This document shows positions 56,550 through 64,000 of a stretch of 64,000 nt of DNA, in pieces. The first letter of the stretch is position 1. Every line of letters starts with the position of its first letter. This DNA is from Ilyonectria destructans (taxonomy: Eukaryota > Ascomycota > Sordariomycetes > Hypocreales > Nectriaceae), in NCBI GenBank assembly GCA_020740775.1, contig JAHEWK010000015.1, positions 372,001 through 436,000 of the forward strand. Direction: 5' to 3'. The notes under the pieces are model-generated. The model was given only the letters and a program-made list of their open reading frames with translations. It ran no database searches and was not told the origin of the DNA. A program made the position numbers and the translations under genes.

Positions 56550-58171
56550 GGTCTTAAACGTCTTAGATGAGATTAGTTCAGGATAGTTCAGCTGATATCA
56601 CCGGCTTGTGCTCCGAGTGCCCGTAAAGAAGCTTAGATACGGGGTGTCTTTCAGAGCCAAGCCTTATGCAACCTCGTTTTAGATGCAAGACATAGCAAAA
56701 TTTATCTAAATACTCTATTATTTCCTCTCTGGCGAACTTTAAAAGGGGTCAATGTCTTGTACGGAATACCCTTTGAAGGCAGAGGGAAAAGTAGCCGTCT
56801 GCCTCCTATAGCCTTCTGAGTTAAGTACACCGTATCCTAATCGCCCTCATGGCTAATCATGCGGACTTATTCCCGCTTGATTACTCGCACATTGCTCCTG
56901 AATGAGGTTTAGGCCATTAATCACTGCTACGTGGTAGTGTGTCGGCTGCTTGTAGCACTGGAAGTTGTCTTAAAATGTTATCGCACCACTCTTGTGAGCT
57001 CTAACCGTCTTGCAACAAATCACTGCATCTGTTCGGGCGAAATTGGAAGGATTGGACGCAATATAAAATTGCGGCTAAATTCAAATTGACCATTGCCCTT
57101 CGATAGGCGCTGATATGTGCAGCAGCAATATCGGGTGCATTGAATGCCCCTGAGCTTCCGTGGCAAATTGAGGAAGATGACGACAAATATGAGTTTGAAA
57201 TGAGAATCAATAATTGAAGATATGATGCGGTGCTGGGAAGTTAGATAAGGAGAGAGTATTAGTACACATGCAGTCAAAGGGTGTCTTCTTAGCTTGCCCT
57301 AAAATATGACTGAATAAGTATAATTACTATTATTATTGAGAGGAATAAATACTGGGAGTTAGTTTGATGAAATTCACTTCCCCAAATTGCCACAATAGGA
57401 GCATATTAACAATTATCTTAGGATTGAGACAGTTGATTTTGTGTGGGAATAGCAACGCCGGACGATGGTTGCGAATATAGCAATTGCTGTCAGCAGGTTA
57501 CGGGGTATTATCTAGAGCATGCTTAATTTTTATCTTCCTGGGAATATTGCACACCGCGTCGCAGGTTATCGTTGTGCAAACACATATCAAAAGCTCGAAT
57601 TCAGAAGCGTGTGACTTCGTGGATCTCTCGGCCCAGAAACCGAGCTAGGCCTTGGTCTTTTCCTTTCTAAAAGGATGTTCTTAGACCGTTACCACTGACG
57701 TTTTTCAAAGCTCTAGTTCGTCTAGCCAACCAACGAACTTGAATTTGCCAGTGGGTATTTTACAGGACGCAATTTACCCCATCTCTGTTGTGGGGAGTAG
57801 TCAAGCGGGTTTTTGTTCAACAAAAGCGATGATGTCAGTATGAGACTATGTGGATACGGTGACGCCGTCGCCGATCCTAAACCCCGGATCCTTCGACCGA
57901 TCAATGGGGAATATTGCCGAAGAACGCCTTCCAGTTCGTTTCGACTGTATTTACAGAAATAAAATACTGCAGTTGCACTAATAGTATCCCGGGATTTTGA
58001 CCCTGTTATCTCCGGGTAAAGTCAAGAGTCTTCACAACACATGACTCTGACGACGATTTCCCTTTATTTCCCTTCACTAACTTAAGCAGCATTAGAACCC
58101 CCAAATTACACACCGGCTTGCCCGCCGGATCATGCGACGAGCAACAGAGGCTAATCCGGAAATGGCAGTTA

Positions 58172-58408
58172 CTATTTACGAGGAATGCAAGGAACTCCCT
58201 CATAGAAGCCGGCGCAGTAATAACCCCGGATTCCCCGGATAAGAAGCGGGTCAAAACTCTCGCGTATACGTAATATTGTAACATCTCGGGTTCTGGGCCG
58301 ATGGAGTACCTTGTTATCGTCGCTGAGCATGGACAGTATCGTTTTAATTGCCTCTATCTCGCAGAACTCCACCTCTCCCCGCAATTCCCCGTATGACTTT
58401 CGAGGCAT
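58172..58408 (-). CDS. Possible small protein, 78 aa, unknown
   Basis: This opens at ATG 58408 in a favourable context (GGCGAAATG). It starts MPRKSYGELRGEVEFCEIEA and continues as an amphipathic helix. The later part (SFDPLLIRGIRGYYCAGFYE) may follow a short intron or be read through. No family is recognised. It could be a remnant of a longer gene. Confidence 0.25.
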   Translation of the reverse strand: MPRKSYGELRGEVEFCEIEAIKTILSMLSDDNKVLHRPRTRDVTILRIRESFDPLLIRGIRGYYCAGFYEGVPCIPRK

Positions 58409-58621
58409 TTCGCCCACTGAGGCGAATGAGATACATTTTCCGAATCTGAAACTGGTTTAGGAATCCTTGCAAAGTAAAAACAGCAAAGCTAGCGTAGCCG
58501 CAAGCGTCATTACGAGATATTTATTGCCACCGGGCTACTGGCCCCATTTCGGAAGTGCCCTTGTATGCTTCCCCAGACTACGGAAGCCCACCCGACCCAT
58601 CTCGGGCCCCGTCTCGGGGAG

Positions 58622-58629
58622 TATAAAAG
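58622..58629 (+). promoter_or_regulatory. TATA box of the amino-acid permease gene
   Basis: TATAAAAG lies about 80 bp upstream of the permease ATG at a spacing that allows a leader of about 50 nt. Confidence 0.6.
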
Positions 58630-58702
58630 GTGCTGGCACATGGCATAGATTGCGATAAATAATACTTACCACCTCTTTACATCTATCCTAAAAGACTCCG
58701 AA

Positions 58703-60307
58703 ATGATCAAGACGAGGGATGACGTAGAGGATCTGGCCACTGTGCCATCCCATATCGGAGAAGTACATGACGACCCGACTCAGGCTCACGATGCAGTCTT
58801 CGGCGAAATTACAGACAAGGGCCCCAACTACCGCAACGTTTGTATCTCGAAAAGCACTCAAACTCTCATAGACTAACATTCTTCAGGTGGGATGGCTAGG
58901 AACCGCCGCCCTTATGATGAAGACCCAGATCGGTCTCGGTGTTCTTTCTATCCCGTCCGCTTTCGATACGTTGGGTATAGTTCCAGGAGTCATCTGCCTG
59001 TGTACCATCGCTTCTATAACCACCTGGTCGGACTATATGGTTGGTGTCTTCAAGCTTCGCCATCCTCAGGTGTATGGCATTGACGATGCTGGTGGATTGA
59101 TGTTTGGTCGTATCGGGCGTGAAATCTTTGGGGTTGCTTTCTGCCTTTGTAAGTTTACTCGCCGGAAGTTATAGGCTTCTGCTGACATCTCTAGATTGGA
59201 TCTTCGTTGCCGGTTCCGGTATGCTGAGTGTTTCGATTGGATTGAACGCCCTCTCACTTCACGGTGTATGCACTGCTGTCTTTGTCGCTGTGGCTGCTAT
59301 CGTCGGATTCTGCTTCGCTAGTATCCGCACGCTGAGCAGCATTAGTTGGCTCGCATGGGTCGGGCTCGTGTGCATCATTACATCCAGTGAGTACTCTTCT
59401 ACATTTTGAAATGTGCCATCTAATGCTTGTCACAGTTCTCACGGTCACCATCGCCGTCGGTGTACAAGATCGTCCCGCAGACGCTCCTGAGACTGGTGTC
59501 TGGGTCTCCGACTACAAGATTACCAACAACCCATCATTCACTGATGCTATGTCAGCGGTCTCTGCCCTCGTGTTTGCATACGCAGGTACTCCTGCGTTCT
59601 TTTCAATTGCCGCCGAGATGCGTGACCCCCGGCATTACAGCCGATCGCTGATGATCTGTCAGACTGTTGTGACTGTCACGTATATCTCAATTGGTTGTGT
59701 GGTCTACTACTTCTGCGGTTCATATGTTGCCTCGCCTGCTCTTGGATCTGCTGGTGCAAGTATGAAGAGGGTTTGCTATGGTCTTGCTCTCCCTGGTTTA
59801 ATCGTCACCACGACCCTCGTTATTCATGTAAGGATTATCTGAAGACGAAAAAAACCCGAATGAATTCAACTAACACCTGTGCAGTTGCCTGGAAAATATC
59901 TCTTTATTCGCATTCTACGAGGTTCTAAGCATCTCACGGCCAACTCCCTGGTACACTGGGGAACCTGGCTTGGCTGCACTGGCGGCATCACTGTGATCGC
60001 TTACCTCATTGCCAGCGGTATTCCTGTCTTCGGCGGTCTTGTGTCCCTTATTGGTGCACTTCTCGGTACTCTTATGTCCTTTCAGCCGATGGGTTGTATG
60101 TGGCTGTATGACAACTGGACACCAGGAAAGCAAGATCGAACCCTCAAGTGGACCCTCATGGTTTGCTGGAGCGTTTTTGTTGTACTTTCTGGAACATTCC
60201 TGATGGTTGCTGGTACCTATGGCTCTATTGTCAGCATTATTGACACATACGAGAAGTCTGGAGGGTCAGCCGCCTGGTCCTGCGCCGACAATTCGAATTC
60301 AGTCTAA
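58703..60307 (+). CDS. Aromatic/neutral amino-acid permease (AAAP family, mtr-like)
   Basis: There are five exons: 58703-58837, 58887-59148, 59195-59386, 59436-59827 and 59885-60307. The introns are 46-57 bp, and several carry clear branch sites (ACTAAC). The product is 467 aa. The N-terminal 45 residues are hydrophilic. Then come about eleven hydrophobic segments, starting with the family signature GWLGTAALMMKTQIGLGVLS and including SALVFAYAGTPAFFSIAAEM and the C-terminal FQPMGCMWLYDNW. This is the transmembrane amino-acid transporter family that contains Neurospora Mtr, which imports neutral aliphatic and aromatic amino acids at the plasma membrane. The start ATG follows a TATA box and leader. 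Confidence 0.92.
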
Positions 60308-60852
60308 AGAACTGGATTTTGTATATTACCCTGTCTAAAAACAAACCCTGTGGCGTGAGAAGGCCACTCATATATGCTTTCAGCGAATGTATCAGAATAG
60401 ACTTAGAATTTAGCGTATATTCATTCATACAATATGCAAACTCTCCATTGATGCGTTGCAAGTCCCCTTCCCGGGGTGCCAGATGACTGGAACCATAGCA
60501 GATTCGCACGAACAGCAACCTTCCAGTCGATATTTGTGTGCATAAATTTTGTACTTTGGCTTTGATGAAAGACTTTCGTCGATCAATATCATCTGGCCGT
60601 ACTGGAATCTAGTAAGTGGACTCATTAACACCTCTATACTCTCACTATGATGTTAACAGTAGCAGATTCCACTCCAACACATGCCTATCACCGGGGATCC
60701 AGCCGGTTTATGGAAGTTTCAGCTGACTCACGGGAGATTGCGCCGAAGAACCGACCCACAAAGTAGCTTGCCTCATCCAAGAGGGTCCATCAAACTCAGC
60801 CCCACCCACAACACGTTTATGCCTCAATTTTCTTGCCGAAACTCATCCAACA
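60308..60852. other. Intergenic region between permease and tRNA gene
   Basis: This is the permease 3' flank and the tRNA 5' flank. I see no coding or RNA feature. Confidence 0.5.
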
Positions 60853-60943
60853 GGGCGAATGGTTTAGTGGTATAATACTCCCTTAGCAAGAATCTTCTGA
60901 AGATATCTGGGAGTGGTCCAGGGTTCGATTCCCTGTTCGTCCA
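60853..60943 (+). tRNA. tRNA-Ala (anticodon AGC) with a 19-nt intron
   Basis: A complete cloverleaf can be drawn. Acceptor stem GGGCGAA pairs with TTCGTCC, including a G3-U70 wobble (the alanine identity pair), followed by A73. The D arm has AGTGGTA. The anticodon stem is CTCCC/GGGAG. The T arm is CAGGG TTCGATT CCCTG. The anticodon AGC is at 60885-60887. A 19-nt intron at 60889-60907 interrupts between A37 and T38, the canonical tRNA intron position. After removal the anticodon arm is CTCCCTTAGCATGGGAG. A T-rich run near 60990 could end Pol III transcription. The D arm resembles tRNA-Pro/Gly arms rather than the usual alanine one. Confidence 0.9.
60889..60907 (+). other. Intron of the tRNA-Ala gene
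   Basis: These are the 19 nt between position 37 and 38 of the tRNA. Removing them restores a 7-base anticodon loop closed by a perfect 5-bp stem. Confidence 0.85.
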
Positions 60944-61434
60944 ACGTCGATGGTTTGATTCCATCTTTCCACTGGAAATGGTCCAATTTCTTTTTGGCGC
61001 TGGAAAGTTTTCACAGCAGAAGGGAGAAACGACGCTCAGCGCCTGTCATCTTTTTTTTTTGTCCTATCCAATGAAAGCCACTTCTATAGTTGCAGAGCTT
61101 TCAGGGAAAGGTGTTTGTTATTTTATCGGCGTGTGTTAAAATTGCAATTAAATTGAGAGATGGAGTTCAAACACATGCGTTGCTCAAGCCATTTGTGTCC
61201 GTAACGTCAGCCGTGGGTCGCATCCATCGTTTCACCGCAATATTACCGTACGAAACGGTGCAATACGACACGGCCTTAAGCTCGGGAAATAGGCGGCGAA
61301 TAGTATTGAGTGCAAGACTAAGGAATTGTGTATCTTTTTCAACTATCTATCCAACACAGTTCCGAAATCGTCATTTACTTCTTCTGTCATCATGTGGTAA
61401 GGTCACCTGTCCAGTGTCCTTCTCTCCCTAACAG
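60944..61434. other. Intergenic region downstream of tRNA
   Basis: This includes a poly-T run near 61050. The remainder is the 3' flank of the next gene on the minus strand. No gene is seen. Confidence 0.5.
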
Positions 61435-62061
61435 TTAAAATTGCTGTCCGTGTGCTGCATCCTGCTGAACGCCTTGACCACGAACATCGGACCAGTAGGT
61501 GACCTGAGCCTCGCTGGAACGAACAGTAACTGTAATCATGCCACGGGCAGATTGGGAAAAAGCGCCAGCTTGCGTCGGAAGCGATACCGGTGTCGGAACC
61601 ACGGCCGGAGCTGAGGCTCTTGCGTCCCCTGCCGATCCCGAGGCGCCGGCAACGCCGCCATTCGAGTATGCGAGCATGCGGCGATTCATTTGCTGTTGTT
61701 GACCTCGAGTTCCTGGAAGTGGCATAGAAGTTTGAACCCGAACCCGAGCTCGTGTCATGGCCGGTTGTAACGCAATTTGTTGACTGGCATCTTGCGGAGC
61801 GCTCTGTCGCTGAACGGCCAACGCAGCATTCCGTTGCATGTACCGGTCCTGGATTTCTCGGCGCGCAACGGCTCTCCTTATCGGCATCATCGCGATAAGA
61901 CGCCGGACGCATGGACCGCACGTCCCACAGTAGTAAATAGGCATGGCGTCATACCGAGGGGGTGGGATGTCGAGAGTCATGCATCTGAATACGCATTCTC
62001 CTCCTTGGTCGCCTTGTCCATGAGGAGGTTCATTGTCGGAAATAGGACGGGGTGTTGTCAT
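61435..62061 (-). CDS. Hypothetical cysteine-containing protein, 208 aa
   Basis: This is a single exon from ATG 62061. The first half holds cysteines in a compact arrangement (GECVFRCMTLDIPPPRYDAM, then YYCGTCGPCVRR), followed by a basic helix (RRAVARREIQDRYMQRN). The arrangement suggests a small zinc-binding module. The second half is Gln/Ala/Ser-rich and probably disordered. There is no signal peptide or membrane segment. The function is unknown. Confidence 0.55.
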   Translation of the reverse strand: MTTPRPISDNEPPHGQGDQGGECVFRCMTLDIPPPRYDAMPIYYCGTCGPCVRRLIAMMPIRRAVARREIQDRYMQRNAALAVQRQSAPQDASQQIALQPAMTRARVRVQTSMPLPGTRGQQQQMNRRMLAYSNGGVAGASGSAGDARASAPAVVPTPVSLPTQAGAFSQSARGMITVTVRSSEAQVTYWSDVRGQGVQQDAAHGQQF

Positions 62062-62295
62062 TCTTAATTATGCTTGTAATTGATTGAGCTTGAATATGGG
62101 ATGAGAACACCTTGATACGCTGAAGAGGTGTGATTTAAGTACTACGTCGCTCATCCATTTGTTGACTTTCTCCTGCCCAGTTCTTCCAGCCCCTCTCTGT
62201 TGGTTGTGAATTGATCAAGTTCATATTTGGACTACCCTACTATGTCAAATAGTGATCCCTTTTGTGAGTAACAGAGCGATTCTTGCTGTTAGTGC

Positions 62296-62365
62296 GTAAC
62301 AGGCTTCAGTACGTAAAAGGCTTCAGTACGTAACAGGCTGTCGGTACGCAACAGGCTTTCAGTAC
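62296..62365. repeat. Degenerate tandem of ACGTAACAGGCTTCAGT
   Basis: Four imperfect copies of a roughly 17-bp unit (GTACGTAACAGGCTTCA and variants) lie just before the 24-bp array. Confidence 0.7.
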
Positions 62366-62376
62366 TCCGTACCCAA

Positions 62377-62544
62377 CAGAGTGATCCCTGTTGTTAGTAA
62401 CAGAGTGGTCCCTGCGGTGAGTAACAGAGTGGTCCCTGCGGTGAGTAACAGAGTGGTCCCTGCGGTGAGTAACAGAGTGATCCCTGTTGTGAGTAACAGA
62501 GTGACCCCTGCTGTTAGTCACAGAGTGATTCTTGGTGTTGGTCA
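62377..62544. repeat. 24-bp tandem repeat, seven units
   Basis: The unit begins CAGAGTGGTCCCTGCGGTGA and ends GTAA. Three central copies (62401, 62425 and 62449) are identical, and the outer copies differ by a few bases. The period is a multiple of three, so both strands read as repeated octapeptides (for example VPAVSNRV on plus). That is a consequence of the period and not proof of coding. Confidence 0.95.
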
Positions 62545-63879
62545 CAAAGTGATCTCTTCTTCCCCTGCGGGGCTCTATTACATCTACACTTTTCTGGATA
62601 GTTACACACCATTGATACGTACTATGGCTTAATGCAGGGGCGTGCGTGATTTTATTTGTGGTGCGGGGATAGCCCTGGCCAACTTTTGGACTTCTTGCAC
62701 GAGGCCATACCCAGCCACGCCCACCTGCGAGGGTGAACCAACACGAAAAAAAAATGACCAACATGGCCGCGGTGTAATTTCATTAGTCCCATGCATTAGT
62801 CACTACGAGTGCTAGTTTTTCCCAGTGACAAGGACTCCCATGGTCTCAACCCGCCCACAACGAACCCGAAATGAAAGCATTCGCGACCAATCTATCATTG
62901 ATCGAAGCACGAGCTTTTAGCCCATGAGCCCAAGAGGACTTACAAATTTCTTGTTCCAAATATTTACCTACTGAGTAACTTTCAGCTTTGGAGCCGTGCA
63001 AAGGGGGCGTGCTGCTGTACGTCTCTTGTTGGTTCACTGGCTCGAGTGATAACGAAGCTTGGCGTTGTGCACCGTCCAGGTGATGCCTAACATACCGAAT
63101 GACTGAAAACGGCAGAGTGGGTTCAACTCTCAAAATATTACCGTTTCGCCACCAAAACGAAACGGAACATAAGAGTCAATCGCACCGTTTCAACAACACT
63201 CTGTAGATCTACAACTTCTTCGCCCACAGATCAGCACATAAACCAACCGTTCTCTGACCATCCGTTCCTCATTCGTTAAGACAAAGTGATAGAATTAGTT
63301 ATCAGGTTAGCGATGACCTGAGGGAATTCGCAGGTGGTATGCATGTTGTAGATACATCATCTAAAATGTTCAAGGCCTCGACCAAGTCACAGTGTATTGT
63401 ATGCTAGTAATGAGAGAGATCTAGGTGGTGTCAAATGTCAGGAAAGATATGAAAGCTCTGATTTCTATCTCAAACGCATTGAAACAGGGACAATGCAAAT
63501 CAAGATACCAGCGCATTGGGACGCGAGTTGCCTAAGGTATTGCCCGACAACTAAAAGGACTTATCTTACTCCTATTTTCTCGCATATGCCACCTGCGACG
63601 CGATGCTATGGGCTCGGATGCGGAGTCCGGAACGGAGTCTTTTATGAACCCGTGGGAATGTTCTGTAAGCCAAAGTCCGCTCCGCTCCGCAACTAGACAT
63701 CTCCGCAGGTGAACCCACAGCCGATTATTCTTAGATTCTATAACGTTACTATCAGAAAGCCAAGACTGGTTTCATCATTAGCCCCTACCTAACTGTGGAA
63801 AGTTAAATTTCCATTGGTACGAATACGAGTGACCCGAGAAGAACAGTGAACAGACAGCCACAATGAGTGGTCCGCAAAG

Positions 63880-63886
63880 TATATAA
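63880..63886 (+). promoter_or_regulatory. Candidate TATA box of the right-edge gene
   Basis: TATATAA lies 95 bp before the ATG at 63975, and a pyrimidine-rich leader follows it. Confidence 0.45.
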
Positions 63887-63974
63887 CTAGACGAAGCGAT
63901 GGACGAATATTCACTCAGCTACACATTCTACTACCCTGTTTTGAAGGGATAAGAAACTAACGTCTACAATCAAA

Positions 63975-64000
63975 ATGACTTTTACGCTTCCAGCACAGCA
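63975..64000 (+). CDS. Start of a gene cut by the right edge
   Basis: The ATG has a strong fungal context (ATCAAAATGAC), lies downstream of a TATA box, and begins MTFTLPAQ. Only eight complete codons are visible, so no product can be named. Confidence 0.4.

Larger units (their letters stand above)
56550..58702. other. AT-rich intergenic region with a few short frames
   Basis: These 2.15 kb are noticeably richer in A+T than the flanking genes, with TA-rich runs at 57300-57430. One short minus-strand frame (58172-58408) is listed separately. Another near 57001-57210 is protein-like but has no motif. The right end is the permease promoter. Confidence 0.5.
62062..63974. other. Intergenic region with tandem repeats
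   Basis: This contains the 24-bp array and a weaker upstream 17-bp array, then about 1.4 kb without a supported gene. Frames at 62846-63133 (minus) and 63397-63696 (plus) have no ATG at the start and no motif. The right end is the promoter of the gene at the edge. Confidence 0.5.

Noticed and set aside
62306..62764. Repeat protein with HSVTHRRD-type octapeptides on the minus strand
   Set aside because: The pattern follows directly from the 24-bp repeat period. No start context, signal peptide or conserved flank.
62846..63133. 95-codon frame on the minus strand
   Set aside because: Starts at TTG, with no internal Met and no motif.
63702..63720. Sequence resembling the end of 18S rRNA / ITS1 primer site (TCCGCAGGTGAACCCACAG)
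   Set aside because: Four mismatches in 19 bases and no other rRNA sequence on either side. Chance similarity.
1..64000. Secondary-metabolite cluster, CRISPR array, intact transposon or rRNA genes
   Set aside because: No PKS, NRPS or terpene-synthase motifs, no regularly spaced repeats with unique spacers, no transposase or reverse-transcriptase motifs, and no 5S/18S/28S sequence were seen.

Overview
This window is from the nuclear genome of a filamentous ascomycete, most likely a Sordariomycete and possibly of the order Hypocreales. The reasons are short introns (about 45-140 bp, mostly near 50 bp) with GTANGT-type donors and CTAAC branch sites, two Clr5-domain proteins, Zn2Cys6 regulators, an intron-containing tRNA, and multi-kilobase intergenic leaders. 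No sequence search was possible. Family calls rest on motifs, and gene models rest on splice signals that keep the frame. For each multi-exon model the spliced length is a multiple of three.

Left part (1 to about 34.4 kb), mostly GC-rich and housekeeping-like. It holds the 5' end of a probable mitochondrial tRNA m1A58 methyltransferase (minus, runs off the left edge), a large Clr5-domain protein (minus), a PRR/NPR-like Ser/Thr kinase (minus), a second Clr5 protein (minus), and a 968-aa ankyrin-like protein with one membrane segment and a C-terminal zinc-finger pair (minus). These are followed by a small F-box protein (minus), the DNA primase large subunit PRI2 (plus), and a 91-aa CxxC protein (minus). 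Between the kinase and the second Clr5 gene lies a 3-4 kb island that contains interrupted reading frames.

Middle (34.4-43.4 kb). I see no intact gene. From about 40.0 to 41.15 kb there is a clear coding relic that changes frame repeatedly and carries stops.

Right part (43.4-64 kb), accessory and metabolic. In order it holds a small beta-trefoil-like protein, an arylamine N-acetyltransferase, an arylalkylamine-type GNAT acetyltransferase, and the decayed N-terminal half of a large NTPase-family gene. Next come an MFS sugar transporter, a fragment of a fungal membrane protein, and a GPI-anchored GH128-type glucanase. Then come a transcription factor with two Zn2Cys6 clusters, a divergently transcribed sulfatase, an aromatic/neutral amino-acid permease, a tRNA-Ala(AGC) with a 19-nt intron, a small cysteine-containing protein, a 24-bp tandem array, and the start of a gene at the right edge.

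How the genes fit together. The transcription factor and sulfatase share a 312-bp promoter that carries three direct copies of CGAGATCCGG, so they may form a regulator-target pair. The sugar transporter, GH128 enzyme, sulfatase and permease suggest nutrient scavenging. The two acetyltransferases suggest amine detoxification. I see no classical secondary-metabolite core enzyme, CRISPR array or intact transposon. The most unusual items are the doubled Zn2Cys6 factor with its repeated promoter element, the ankyrin/membrane/zinc-finger protein, and the decayed gene copies.
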